Counted from the first letter of the stretch, positions 45,204-57,880 are shown. The stretch is 64,000 nucleotides of DNA from Lepisosteus oculatus (GCF_040954835.1 NC_090709.1:43904490-43968489); one strand, 5' to 3'. Numbers and translations: made by a program. The notes: generated from the sequence alone by a model not told the origin.

Positions 45204-45849
45204 ACATACAAGCGAGGCTCTCTGTGCAGCATAAAATTTAGAGAATTATTTTTCCCTCTGAATTTAAACCCTCACAATTATGTGTACTGGCTTTCTGGAA
45301 GTGGTGGATATAATGAAGAAGAGATCAGCCTCTGTGATGCAATGTGATGCAGTGTCAAGTGACACTGACCTTCGTTATACTGTTCCCTGCTGCATTTTAA
45401 CCTACTGGGGAAATATTGGTATCCATGCATGAAAGTTTTCCTCCTTGTCAAATTATTTTCAAGCACATTTTTGTTGTTGAAAATAAACCTTGTGGATTTA
45501 CATGTTGTGTCCCTCTTCTGTTAGTGTCACCCAAATTGATACATTGTTCTCTGGCGATTCTTCAGATCATACCATTTTGTACAATACTGTATCAGTATTG
45601 TAGAACTCATCTCATTAAAGAAAATAAGGCTTTTTTTGTATATTTTATTATAATTGTATTTATATGTGGAAATATGTTATTTTAATATCGACATGTAAAT
45701 TTGAAAAATTATCCCCCCCCCCTAAAAGCAGGCAGCCTAACATTTTCAGCTGACAAAAAATTATATGAATTTTTAAAGATCCAGACTGAAAGTTTATAAA
45801 ATATAGTTTTACACTATATGCTGCTGTTTTAAAAGTATTCTTATTTTAC

Positions 45850-46012
45850 AGGTGCAACTGTGGTTAACATTGCTGCCACGCAGTGCTGGAGCTCTGTGTT
45901 TATTTCCTGACGTGTTGTTCTATCTGAGTGGAGTTTGTATGTTCTCCCCATGTTTGTTTGGAGTTTCCGCCAGGTGCTGCAGTTTCCTCCCACAGTCCAA
46001 AAACATTGTGAT
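45850..46012 (+). mobile_element. tRNA-type SINE fragment
   Basis: 'ggttaacattgctgccacgc', 'gtggagtttgtatgttctcc', 'tttcctcccacagtccaaaa'. This is the head-and-core of the common fish SINE also seen reversed at 23010. Confidence 0.75.
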
Positions 46013-48035
46013 ATCATTTTAGGAAGTGAATTTCATGATCGTAAGTTGTCTAATGTCATTTTGTCACACCTGTCAAAGTGTGAATTGTTTGAACTTTCAT
46101 CTTTCCTGTCATTTGAACCCAAATGCCTCTGTAACAATCTGTAGTTAATATTTCTGCAGTTTTAAGTGAGGTAGCGATGCTGTATATTTCAACGAGCCGT
46201 CCCTTCTTGCAAGACAAGGACCCTTAATTTCTCTTGATTTGTAGGGAAATGTAAATAACACTCAGGATGTCTCATGTTGTGTCTGGATTTGTCCACAGTG
46301 GCTTTTCTCCTTTGTGTGGTCCAATGTATACATATTACTAACAAACATTTAAGTTTCCCTTTCCATTGGGGTTGATATTTTCATTGTGAGTTGCCAAGAG
46401 CTCCTTCATTTTTAATTGATAGTTTTAATATAATAAATTAGACATTATATGCACATAAAATGGTTCTAAAAAGTTTATTGAAAAAAAACTTCAATAAAAG
46501 TAATAAAAAATCTTTCCCATCAAAAGTTTTACATTCAGAATTTACTTCAAGGAATGGTTTAATTTCTTATTTCTGAAACATCAAATTATAGAAAGAAGAA
46601 AGAAGTGGGATGTTCAAGCCTCCCTTTTGTAAAACACAAGCTGCAGATACAGACATTGAGGAGAGTGTGGAGTGAAGTGGACTCAGGTCACAGTGTCAGT
46701 GTGGAAACAGTGGAGTGAAGTGGACTCAGGTCACAGTGTCAGTGTGGATCCCATCCCTGAACAACCTCACCCACACTGAGTCCCCTGTCTGTAGTCCCCT
46801 TTACCTGAAGTGGGGTCTTTCTCAATGTCCCCTGGATCTCTGTATCCAGAGGGCGTCTCATCAGAGAGGAGTCTCCCTGTGAACAGACGAGCAGGTCAGT
46901 AATGGCTCTGACACAGATTGGCCTGTCAGATACCTCTTCTCTCCCAGTCAGTATTTATTTGCTGGTGTGAAATTAGGTTGAAACTAATGACAAAGGTTAG
47001 TCCAGGTTGGTAAAGGGTGTACTCCTGCATCTTATTTATAATAACTCACCTGACAGCGTCTGGACTCTGGGGCACACTATTTTTCCAAAACTCTCCAGCT
47101 CTCCATCTTCTCCTTCAATTGTTGCTTCTCCAAAACTCTCCTCCTTTCCTCCTCCTTCTTCAGCTGTTTCTTTACCTTTTTCACAAACTCTCCTCCTCTC
47201 CTTCTCCTCTTTTGCTTGTTTCTTCTCCTGCTTCTCCAACAGTTTCCTCCTCTCCTTCTTCTCCTTTGCCTGTTGCCTCTCCTCCTCTTCCCAAAATCTC
47301 CTTCTCTCCTTTTCCTCCTTTGCTCGTTTCTTATTCTCCTCCTTCAGCTGATTCCCCCTCTACTCCTCCTGAGCTCACCTCCATTCCTCCTTCTCCTTCT
47401 GCCTCCTCTCCTCCTCCTGCTGCAGGCGTTTCTCCAGCCCCCGGGCGTAGGCCTTCCACCTCTTCTGCTCCTTCTTCTCCCATCTCACCTCCTGCTTCTG
47501 CTGCTCCCTCCTGTTCTCCTCCGCCTCCTGGGCACGTCTCCGCTCCTCCTTGTTCATGGTCCTCCTAATTGCATCTGCTGCCTTGGTGCGTCTCCTCTCC
47601 TGCTTCTCCTCAGTGTTCCTCCTCTGCTCCTCCTTCTTCTCCCGTCTCCTCTTCTCCTTCTCCAGCATCTGCCTCCTGTCCTCTCCCTCCTTCTCCCATC
47701 TTCTCTCCTGTTTTTCAAACACTTTCCTCCTCTTCTCCTCCACCTTCATCCTCTCCTCCTCCAGCTTCCTCCTCTCCTTCTCCTCCTGCACCTCCTGTCT
47801 CCGATCCATCAACCACCCTTCCTGCTTCTGCCTCCTCTCCTTATCCCGCTCCTGGGTGTTCAGGGACCGGTGCCTCCCAACCCGGACATTCCTGACTTTC
47901 TCCACTGGTGCCGCTGTCCTTTTGCCCCCTTGCGGCTCCTTCCATCTCTTCAGCTCTGTAGTGTTGCTCTTATCCTCATCGACCTCGGAACAGCACAGCA
48001 TCTTGTTGAAGGAATGGGAGGAGCTGACCTGCTTT

Positions 48036-48325
48036 GAGAGAGAGGAGTTAATATAGACACACTGACTGGACACTCCAGTACATGAACACTGCACTGAGAG
48101 AGAGAGGGGTTCATACAGACACACTGACTGGACACTCCAGTACATGAACACTGCACTGAGAGAGAGAGGGGTTCATACAGACACACTGACTGGACACTCC
48201 AGTACATGAACACTGCACTGAGAGAGAGAGGGGTTCATACAAACACACTGACTAGACACTCCAGGACATGAACACTGCACTGAGAGAGAGAGAAGGGTTC
48301 ATACAGACACTGGACACTGGACAGG
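48036..48325 (+). repeat. 62-bp minisatellite, about 4.5 copies
   Basis: Unit 'ttcatacagacacactgact', 'ggacactccagtacatgaac', 'actgcactgagagagagagg'. It lies in the intron between the Pro-rich exon and the coiled-coil exon of the minus-strand gene. Confidence 0.93.
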
Positions 48326-49134
48326 AGTAAAGAGAGGATCAGAGCATCACCCACCTTCTTTTTCTTCTGTCTCACAGGAGGTGGTGATTGGACACCACAG
48401 TAAAGGTTCACTCCTCACCTCTCCTAGAATCACAGGAGCTACAGGGTCCTCTAGGTGTCTCAGCACCTGTGTTCTGACTTTCAGCAACTCTGGAGGCCTC
48501 TCTTCAGGACTTGGACCTTCCTGACTCTCCTGATTCCTCTGCCTCTTCTTCTTCTTTTTCTTAGTCTTCTTCACCTCAGTCTTCTCCTGGGAGGTGATGG
48601 GAGGGAGGCGAGGGAGGGGTCTGGGGACAGGCAGCTGGCTGGACAGTGGGGCAGTGACCTGGGGCAGGTCAGTGTCAGGATTAGAAGAGGTGGACATGTT
48701 GTCCTCTTCATCTTTTTCAGGGCTGACTTGGAAAGCACGCCTCTTTACACTTGGACACTGAAGACAGACACAGGTCTTTGCTGTTGGGGTCAGTTCTTCT
48801 TATTCTTAATATACCCTCAGTACATGCATTGTGACTGTAATAAGAGTCTGCACAGTTGACTCTACACAAGGACAGAGGGGGCAGCATGGAGCAGTCGGCA
48901 GGGAGTTTAATGAGCTCAGCGGCGTCAAAGGTGAGTGTAGAGGGAGGGCCCAGGGGCACTAATACTTAGGTCCAGGAAAGGAAGGGGTGGACAGCTGGTT
49001 CTCTTTGAAAGCCTATTCCACCTGGATAATGGGCTGTGGAGGCTGAAGACACACAGCAGACCTTGGTAATGGAGACACCCTTCACTTCTAATTCTATAAG
49101 GTCCACATGTACTGAGTTTCACCAGGTGAGTCTG

Positions 49135-49415
49135 CACAGTTTGTCCAATAAGATCCTGGACAAGTGTGTCTACACAGTTTTTTAAGTGTTTGTACAGGGG
49201 TGAGTCTATACAGTGTGTTTAATAAGAGTCTAAACAGGTCTGTTTATATAGTGAGTCCTAATAAAAGCTTGTACAGTCTATACAGTCTATACAGTCTATA
49301 CAGTGTGTCCTATAAGAGTCTGTACAGGTGAGTCTGTACAGTGTGTCCAATTAGAGTCCATACAGGTGAGTCTATACAGTGTGTCCAATAAGAGTCTGTA
49401 CAGTTAACTCCACAC
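49135..49415 (+). repeat. ~40-bp imperfect tandem repeat
   Basis: Repeated 'gtgtgtccaataagagtctg' followed by 'tacaggtgagtctatacagt', about 6 units with several partial ones. It contains many GTGAGT-like strings that could mislead splice prediction. Confidence 0.75.
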
Positions 49416-51099
49416 AAGGACAGAGGTTCTGTTCGCTTCTCACCTGTCTCGGAAGCTCAGGAGCTCTGACACTCCTTAGAGGAGGGAACTTAATGGGGGC
49501 AGCATGGCACAGTCAACAGGGGTTTCTCTGAGCTCAGCGGGGTCACAGGTGATCGAAGAGGGAGGGCCCAGGGGCGCCAAGATCCAGGAGAGGGAGGGAT
49601 GGACAGCTTGTTTTCTTCAACAGCCTCGCCCACCTGGATTGTGCGTCTCCTGTGCTGTGGAGACTGAAGACAGAAGACCTTTCTGTTCCTGCCGAGTCCC
49701 ACAACAGGTCAAACTGTCCTAAGACTACTACAAAGAGAAAAAATAAACCTGCTATTCACAGACCTCAGCTACAGGGACTTCCAGGTACTTCTGCAGGATG
49801 AGGTCGACGTCAATGTCGGCTGCAACCTGGTGGAAGCACTTGCTCACCTCGGAGAACTCACACCTGACCTTCGTGTTTTCAAAGTAGGACTTCAGTGTCT
49901 CCACCGCCTCTTCGTAGTTGTCCTGCTTCATGATTCCTGTGCCCTGGAAGGGAAAATCCTAGGAAAATGGGGAGAGAGAATCAGGCAAGATGTCCTGACC
50001 ATGTCTGCAGTCGTCAAACCAAACCTCCATTATATGAGCTTGTGTTGTCTGTTGTCTTCACTGTTTTAATTTTGGGATTTGGTAAAATTTCTTATCATAT
50101 CCTCTGTGAAACTTCACTAACTCAGTACCAACTCCTGTACCAGAGAGAGAGAACAAAGACAGTGAATCATCATCATACCTCCACAGCGCCAGACAGGAGA
50201 TGCAGCCTAGGGGTGGAACTGTGGTATCTCTAAAGCCAAAAGAGAGGGGGAGGGGGGGTCACCCCGATGTTAATAGAGCAAATAGAGAGATGGGGTGTCA
50301 CCCTGCTGTTGCCATTGATGACCAAGAGTCTCACTACCCACTCTATGATGTCCCCTAGTGTTGATCTGTAAGTGGTGTGTCTTTCAGTCACCCACTTGAA
50401 ATAACAGCAGGCTGGAGTCCCAGCCCAGCTCCTGTATCTCTCCCCTTGGATCTGGGAGATTTCCAGGTTGAGTGGGGTGATGCAGATATCTTGGAAAGCT
50501 GAGGGGTCAGGAGAGTCACCCCAGCCCCTGTACCGCCCCAATACCACAGTGCAAGCTGGACAAGGGGGAGGGGTTTCTGGGACTCACCAATCCCACATAT
50601 GCTGCCTCTGATCCAAACTTGGCTAGGACCTCATCGTACAACTCCAGGCAGTCCAGCTGGATGGAAGACATCGCATTCTGAGCCCAGGTCCGCACCCGGC
50701 TCTCCTCAACCTAGAGCAGCCCCTCCAGTTCGACCCACAGGCCCTCGCCGAGCCACCACAGGGCAGCCGGGGCCTTACCTACACTCTTACCTACAGTTAC
50801 ACTATAACTAACACTTACACAAATACTGCCAATATTACAACAGTAACACTGCAATTAAGGCTTACGGTATCATTATTACTAACAATAACACAAACTTAGT
50901 TGTACACTAATAATACCATTAATAACAGTAATACTATCAAAAGAACTAACATGACAATGAGTATTAATATTCTGACACTAACACTATGATTATCAGTAAT
51001 ATTAACATGAATACTAACATTAAAACTAAAATTAAAAGTAGCTCTATCATCACTAATTCTCACATGAATACTAGTATTCAGTAGTACTATCATCATTAA

Positions 51100-51775
51100 T
51101 ACTCACATAGACACACAGACACTACACATACTCATGGACACACACCCACACACATCAAACACTCACAAACACCCACAAACCCACAGACACCACATACGCT
51201 AATAGTGATAAAAACACAGCACTCACAGATTTCTGTTCGTTGGTCTGGACTCTAGAAAGTTATAAAGTGCTCTAGAAATTTGCAAGCGACTCTGGACCTC
51301 AACATCTGTTGAAGGGTCACTTCTGTCAGACACAGCATTGGAGCCCAAGCCCACCTACACACACACTGACAGATATACACCCACACATTCACACACATTA
51401 TGACATACTGACAGACACACAACCACACACTCACACATATTCACACAAACACTACACACACTCACAGATACAAACTCACAGACACACATTCACAGACGCA
51501 CACAAACACACAACACACACTCACAGGCACCACGCACATTTATACACACAATCAGACACTCACACACATACAGTACTCGCACACATTCACAGACACACAC
51601 ATACACACTGATAGACACCACACACTTGCAGACACACACCCACACACTAACAGACACACACCTGCACAATGACAGACAGATCACACTGACAGACACACAT
51701 TCACACACTGACAAACACCACACACTCACAAACACCACAAACTCACAGACACACTCTACAAACACTTATAATAAC
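51100..51775 (+). repeat. Imperfect (CA)n-rich low-complexity stretch
   Basis: Long imperfect 'acacac', 'cacagac' and 'tcacac' runs, interrupted at 51190-51355 by unique sequence. ORFs on both strands are low-complexity (THTHT or CVCVSV) and not genes. The unique island may hold one exon (51354-51227, minus) reading 'SRLQISRALYNFLESRPTN'. Confidence 0.8.
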
Positions 51776-51779
51776 AGTA

Positions 51780-53030
51780 ATGCTATCACTAGCATTAGTA
51801 TTAAAACTACCAGTTGAACTCTCACTAATATTCACATAAATACACTAGCATTAGTATTAGTTGCTGTCCGTGACGTCACACCACACTTTGTGACAAAGGC
51901 GAGACATCTAGCCAGGCACAGTGACCTGCCGTGTGTCGCCATGGTTACCATACTTATGATTTGTAAACAAATGGAAAATGCATTTAAACTGTTACTTACA
52001 CAAATTTATTAACTTTGAATATAATTTTCTAGCTCTAGGATACAATTCCTAAATAATAATTTGAACAAATCATTCTTTAATTTCAGATTGAACATTATTA
52101 ACACTAAACGCATGTTAATTAATAGATATTGACTCTTTTCTAGATTTTTAAATGGGTCAAGAACGGGAAAAGAATCAGTGCTCACCAATCGGTGAACTTA
52201 ATCGATTATTCTACGGCTTTTTAGTTGAATTAATTGCTTGTCGATAGATAAGTGATCAATAACTCTCCCGCGGTCTCGATCTCTGATTCCGGCGCTCTGC
52301 CTGGTGTCTGTGACATCACAGCGCTCTTTCTGACAGAGCAGAGCTGGAGGAGACTTCTGTCCGGAGCCCGGGGGGCTTTTCTTACAGATATAACATCTCC
52401 AAAAACAAAACACACCGCTATTAAGAGAAGCGATTCATAACAGCAGGAAGAGGAGAATGACAAACTTAGAAATGAAATTCATTAAACACTAACAGAAAAA
52501 AATGTTTACTTCACAGAATAATGCGTTATAAAGCATACTCCTGTGGAGCAGAAGAGAAAGAGAAGGAGCACAGGTCTCTATAATAAGTGCTTTTAAGCGT
52601 TTTACACGAATCTCCATAGAATAGAAGCCAGGAGGATCAGACTCCTGATCCTGGAGGTTGAAGAGCAGCTCTTGGTTTTATTTTTACTCGATCTCTCAGT
52701 TCCTCAGCCAGTTTGATTATTTAATTAACTATATAACTGTTATCAGACTCTGTTTAACTGTATATTTATAAGACTCCCCATGAGAGACGTGTGGGAGACG
52801 CTGAATCCCAGGGCTGGTGTGGAATCACACACAGACAGGTCTTCTGTGTGATCTGAGTCCCACTGCTCAGAGCTACAAACTTGTCAACTAGTCACTATTG
52901 TAGACACGACCATCAGTCTGCTGCTGCTGATAATCATATTACACTTATAAGAGTGGCAATACTGCTGTTCATTAAATAAGTAAAAATAATAAGAGATAAT
53001 CCCATATTGCTCAATTGTCAGTCAAACACT
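51780..53030. other. No supported gene
   Basis: AT-rich with short ORFs only. A CRE-like 'tgacgtca' lies near 51871. Confidence 0.5.
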
Positions 53031-53034
53031 TCTG

Positions 53035-53340
53035 ACAGATAGGCTTATTCCATGCTGAAAAAAAGAAGAAAGAGAACACAAGGTTTTGGCTGTGGAGCCT
53101 TCTTCAGGTGTGAGAGAGACAGGGCAGTAGGCAAAGGTAAAGTAGCGGGAGAACAAAGGCTGGGAGGGAGGAGGAGTGAGAGGCGGGAGCAGGGGACAGA
53201 AAGAGAGGCCAATCAAAAGGTGTGAAGTCAGAATAGATGTAGAGAGGTGTGACAGAAAGAGGGTCTTGGAACAGCTGTGAAGAGACAGAGTGCTGGTTTA
53301 GTGAGAGAAGCGGGCAAGTGGCCCAGGGAGGAAGAGATTT
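53035..53340 (+). repeat. Dispersed repeat with 'ggctgtggagccttcttcag' motif
   Basis: Starts 'attccatgctgaaaaaaaga' and contains 'ggctgtggagccttcttcag', as in the foldback units at 43868 and 55668. It continues as purine-rich unique sequence. Confidence 0.5.
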
Positions 53341-53794
53341 AATCTGTTTCTCTACTGTGCATGTTTAAATCCACTTAATATTGAATATTAATATGGAATT
53401 TTACAACTAAGGCTAAATTTTGGAAGCTGAAACAGAAGTACTGTATAGTACAATTTTGTTTTGATTTGAACCGATGTTTGCACCACAATAATCCATTCGT
53501 CGTCGAAAGAAGCAAAGGCAGATGTGTTTTGAATCTCACGATGATCCTGTTCTCAATCCAAAAGAAAGGTTTAATGTGATCCCACTAGAAAAAGAGTCAA
53601 TTTCTATATCTAATGATGTCCCTCAAACATTTTGTAATATCTCTGGGAGTGTATACAGTAGAAGCCTGGTTAACTGCTTAAATTCAAACTAAACAGGACT
53701 ATGGGAATGAGATTTGATTTTGAACTGGGATTTAAATAAATAGGAACGCTGCACTACATTGTGCTTTATGTAAGACAAAAGGTGGGCTTCCTGT

Positions 53795-53882
53795 GTTTTC
53801 GATAACTCAGTTGTAAGAGCGGAGGAATATAGTGGAAACAGCAGGGAACTCTTTGTTCTCTGGTTTGAATCTGGCTGGAAGA
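53795..53882 (+). pseudogene. tRNA-Tyr-like sequence, decayed
   Basis: 'ttcgataactcagttgtaag' and 'agcggaggaata', then 'tctctggtttgaatctggct', follow the tRNA-Tyr layout including room for an intron. The anticodon region and D arm are altered. Confidence 0.45.
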
Positions 53883-54065
53883 AAGGTGTTTTTTATGTTC
53901 TTTAATCAAAAAGTGAACATTTTTCATTTACTTAGTTGTCCAGCAAAAGCTGAGTAAACGGTGAAGCAGAGCCTCTTGTTCTGAATTCTTCTAACATTGT
54001 CTAGGCTTGTAGACTCCTCACTCTTCCTAAAACAAAGTGCCGCAGATAAAGATACAGTACTTGTC

Positions 54066-54145
54066 GGGAGTTTAGTTCAGTGGTAGAGCACATACAGTAC
54101 AGTACCTCGCATGTATGTGACTGTTTTCAATCGCTGGCGTCTCCA
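54066..54145 (+). pseudogene. tRNA-Ala(CGC)-like sequence with insertion
   Basis: 'gggagtttagttcagtggta' then 'gagca', and 'ctcgcatgtatg', then 'tcgctggcgtctcca' resemble tRNA-Ala. About 8-10 extra bases ('agtacagtac') break the anticodon stem, and the T arm is weak. Confidence 0.5.
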
Positions 54146-55667
54146 CTCTGGATTTCTTCCTAAGCGCGATATCTTTCCTTACTTGTGTGTGAATTTCAGT
54201 GCGACACATAAACCCTTTGTCTGTTTTATAAATATTCTATTTTAAATCAGTTAAAACAAAAAAAGTACTAATTACATACACGTAGAAAACACATGTATTT
54301 AATTTGAAAATGTGGGCAATGTATTACAAGTTGTGGAGCTGAGCTCACAGTAGAGCAGTTGATATCGTTAAACCACGTATTGTTTTTAAATGACGCTACT
54401 AAGCACTGGCACGGTGTTTGTGCAGTCCTACCCAAGCTTTCTATCGACTGGATGAGTCTCCTGTTCCATCTCCAATTCTTTCCGCACATTTCACCTGTTT
54501 CACCACCGTTATCATTAGACTATAGCCACTAATACGAGAATACTGTTCTGAAAGACTGTCTTAAATAATAATGTTGAAAAGGGTAATGATAAGAGTTTTT
54601 TTCATTAAGGTAACCATACATTTGCCTGTATAGTACAACTTATTATCTGTATCCGCAAATCCCCAATATTAATGCTGTCTCCTGAGAAACACAAGTGTAG
54701 AGTCAAATCATATTAAATAATACAACAAAACTATTCAATTAACACCCCTATGTGACAGAACACATTTAAGACTTACACCCCTTTTAAATATGTATTTCCT
54801 TCATTTCAGTTCTCTCCCCGGGATATCTGAAAATTCATTATAGTATAATAAAGTCTGTGCATGCATTACCTGTAATACAGCTACTAATACAGATAACATT
54901 AAATTCATTATTAAGATATTACACTTTATTAATAAAATATGTATTGATAAAATTCCTTGTGAATAATTGTAGTGTCTGGAAAGCAATTGTTCATTACTTA
55001 ATGACGATATTATTTCCACTACATTCAGGACAGTTCCAATGTAATCTATTGTTCCGCTTAGTCTGCTTAGTCTCCTACTTTAGTAATGTCTAATGGGCAG
55101 CAGCTGTTATTTTAGGTTTGTTGCAATTGAGAACAGGTTTGCTACAGAGCTGCTGACAAATTTCAGCAGCCAGTGTGTTGCAACTGACCCGTTGTAGCTA
55201 CCAATCAGCAGCAAGGAGAAAAAACAACATTAGTTTTGCCTTTTTTTTAAAAAAAAAAGGAAAACCGAGTAGTAGTTTATGTGGTAATTTCAGGTACAAT
55301 GTATGAACTAAAGTTAACTAGTCCCACAGTAATGCGTGGGATCCTATCAACAGAAAAAAAAAAGTTGTAACCCGAAAACACAACAAAACGAGAAGTCTCC
55401 CGGGAACCTAGGTAAATCCCTGTAGTAGTCTAGCAAATATAAAAAAACAACCAAACGCAACAACTTTAAAAGAAAAAGAACATTCAGAACAAATCTGGGG
55501 AACAACAAAAACACAGAATCTAATGCGAGAGCTTTATCAAGTCTTCAGTGCTCCTCTTGTCTCAGTAGACCTCTCATATATTTGTGTACAGGTCAACTGG
55601 AGGTACACAGCTGATAGTAATTTAAGTAGGGACCTGCGTCAGCCTGCGTGGGCTGCAAATGGAAAAG

Positions 55668-55757
55668 TATAGGTTTATTCCATGCTGAAAATAGAAGTAA
55701 ACACAACGTTTCAGCTGTGGAGCCTTCTTTGATTGTGACTCGAAATAAACCTTTACT
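55668..55757. repeat. Short foldback repeat, second copy
   Basis: 'aggtttattccatgctgaaa' at one end and 'tcgaaataaacctttac' at the other, with 'cagctgtggagccttctttg' between. Mirror of the copy at 43868 inside the inverted duplication. Confidence 0.6.
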
Positions 55758-55838
55758 TGTTCGTTTGATGTTAATTTATCTCCACCAAATACCTAAGAGT
55801 ATCTAAACTCAACAGTTGCTTTCAGTAGCTAAAGACAC

Positions 55839-55932
55839 TGCTCCAGGTGAGGCTTGAACTCACAACCTCGGCATAACTCCGCTGTGCACTGCTGTATAAG
55901 TACCGCGCGCTGACCGATTGCGCCACTGGAGC
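55839..55932 (-). tRNA. tRNA-Ile(TAT) with intron, second copy
   Basis: The minus strand is identical to 43626-43719 except for one base in the intron (last base t for c) and one in the T loop ('gttcaagcc' for 'gttcgagcc'). Anticodon TAT. The flanks are much more diverged than the gene. Confidence 0.93.
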
Positions 55933-57089
55933 TATGCAAGTTGTGCTCCTCATACAGACTGACGCTGCAGAAACACAGGGTGAAAACGGTTTCGGTTGTG
56001 GATCCATCTCCACATGGGGAAAAGGAACAGTAAAATAGCAAGGAAAATACAAGAAAAGAAACTGAAAGAATTGTGCTAACAGCAAAGGGGGACGGAGGGA
56101 GGTGGCCGGAAAAGTAAATCAACCCGGCGGATTATTTGTAGCGACATTTTTTGTCAATCAACACACGGATTTCTCTTCATGTGCCTTAAACTGTGCAGTT
56201 TGTATTTTCGTTGTAGATAGGTTTCTTCAGACGTCCAGTAAAGTGACAATAATGGAGAACTAGCTGACGCACCCCGTCGTGAAGACCCTCTGTAAGGTGA
56301 TTACACGTTTCAATTTCAAGTCGCCTCCTTTACACTCAATTGCAGCCCCGAAACTGAGAGAAAGCATGAGAAATGGCTTCAATTTCAATGTGAAAGTGCA
56401 GTACAGGCTCGATGGCTTCACATCTCCCATCAATCAAATAAAATTGCAGTAAAGCGATCTAAATATGACTCTTAAGTACTGGGAAAGATGATTATTTTGA
56501 GCGTGCCTCCAAGGGTCTGCTACGAGGCTTAAGTTGGCTTCTTATTCGCCAGCTTCTTATGCGTGTTTTTCGTTCCACCTTAAATGGTGCTGCTGTGATG
56601 TTATGTCGCCTTTCGCCTGTAGATGGCTCTCTTCGATCAGTACTAATCCGGCTGGAATACTGAATACGGAATAGTGAATTCCTTCACTGAAAAGGAATAT
56701 CCAAATAAATAGCGACTGTCCAAATTATATTTTTGTATGGAATATATTTCAGAAAATCGCAAACCAATTTTAAAAACTCACCACAACACGGACTTACACT
56801 GGGAAAAGGTGATTGCACTTTCTGCTTATTGCTACGGCCTTCCCCCCGATTATGAAAATGTCTCACAGTTCTGACACCGACGTGTGAAAGACAATGTAAC
56901 AGACTATCAAAATCCTGAATTACAAGAAATTTTAATGCACCAGTTTTTTAAATATGACCCTCTGATCCTGGCATGTCAGTATACATTTCGAAAAAGTATG
57001 GCACCAATCGCACGAATTGCAATGGCACAAATTGTTGAGAATATCACTGACCTTGCCGATATTTGCAGGGGATACGAATGTTTTGCACA

Positions 57090-57440
57090 TGTTGAACTAC
57101 AACACGTAAAAATTGAGCTTCTTAGTCAATATCACCGGGAATGTCCAATAATGACGAACATCAGTAGCTTCAAGGAAACTTTGACTCGCACATGGAGTTT
57201 TATCTTCAAATGGAGGGTGGGAGAATTTATTTGTACTCTCGTTGCTCATTAGCTAAACTATTTTAAAAAATATGACACAGATTTTTTCGAGAAACTTGTA
57301 ATCGCCTTAAAGAGAGTCTTCTTGAAGATGTGCACCAGCTAGCTCTCCACTGTCAATTGACAGGACTTGAGAAGAAACTGTTCCCATACAACCAACATAC
57401 AAATTACACATCTTAAGGAACATGAAGAGAAATCCGTGTA
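57090..57440 (+). repeat. Duplicated segment, copy 2 (partner 41940-42293)
   Basis: Same order of shared blocks as copy 1 ('atatcaccgggaatgtccaa', 'cttgtaatcgccttaaagag', 'gctagctctccactgtcaat'). It contains the uninterrupted 'gagaaatccg' that is the empty site of the MITE. The 122-aa ORF across its left part (56884-57252) has no domain and is not kept in copy 1. Confidence 0.85.
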
Positions 57441-57803
57441 CTAAATAACATAAAACTGTCGCTGCAAATTATCACCAAGCTGTTTTATGTGTCTGACCAC
57501 CTCTTTCCTACTTTGCAGCGAGCACAAATCTTTCTGTTTCTTCATCGCAATTTTACTGTCTCTTTCCCCCATGTGGAGATGGATCCACAGCTGAAACTTT
57601 AGGTCAGTTCCTGTTACTCTGTCCGATTGAAAGAGCTGTATTAAAGGCACTCCCATCTCTGCAGGAAAGTTATTGCTGCTCTCAACACAATATACTGCAG
57701 CCAAATATAGCGATACTGTCACTGCCTGTGGGCCACGTGTTCCTGCTGTCAGTCTATAATGTCATGTTCATCCACACCCAGAAACATTACTGCTGGAGCA
57801 CAA

Positions 57804-57880
57804 GAGTTATAGAGGCGCAGTCCATAGAGCAAGAATCTCTTAATCTCAGAACTGTGGGTTCAGCCCCCACATTGGGTCCC
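57804..57880 (+). pseudogene. tRNA-Lys(CTT)-like sequence, decayed
   Basis: 'gcgcagtccatagagcaaga' then 'atctcttaatctcagaactg' and 'gtgggttcagcccccac' match tRNA-Lys(CTT) in the anticodon and T arms. The acceptor stem does not close. Confidence 0.6.

Larger units (their letters stand above)
46767..50710 (-). pseudogene. Coiled-coil Lys/Glu/Arg-rich protein gene with two in-frame stops
   Basis: Minus-strand exons in order: 50710-50588 (41 codons, 'QLDCLELYDEVLAKFGSEAA'); 49943-49764 (60 codons, 'MKQDNYEEAVETLKSYFENT', 'DIDVDLILQKYLEVPVAE'); probable small exons near 49663-49634 and ending at 49444; 48722-48419 (101 codons, Pro-rich then 'KKTKKKKKKRQRNQ'); 48028-47050 (979 nt); 46876-46767 ending 'GYRDPGDIEKDP...GTQCG'. 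Border phases fit for the last three exons. The long exon codes for a charged coiled coil ('EERMKVEEKRRKVFEKQERR' style). It has an in-frame TGA at 47377-47375 and TAG at 47362-47360, yet stays open on both sides. Further 5' coding is likely, perhaps 51354-51227. I do not recognise the family. It may be a pseudogene, a null allele, or a gene ending at the first stop. Confidence 0.6.
53870..56115 (-). repeat. Inverted duplication, arm 2 (partner 43430-44900)
   Basis: Reverse-complement relative of 43430-44900, with the second tRNA-Ile(TAT) in the matching place. It is longer than arm 1, with extra AT-rich sequence near 54500-54850. Confidence 0.82.

Noticed and set aside
47017-48056. Plus-strand ORFs of 183, 273, 108 and 168 aa, Leu/Pro/Ser-rich
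   Set aside because: Antisense shadows of the Lys/Glu/Arg-rich minus-strand coiled-coil exon (GAG/AAG codons read as CTC/CTT).
51309-51817. ORFs rich in Thr-His or Cys-Val on both strands
   Set aside because: Low-complexity CA/TG repeat translation.
56884-57252. 122-aa plus-strand ORF
   Set aside because: Lies partly in a duplicated non-coding segment; the paralogous copy at 41940 does not keep the frame, and no domain is seen.
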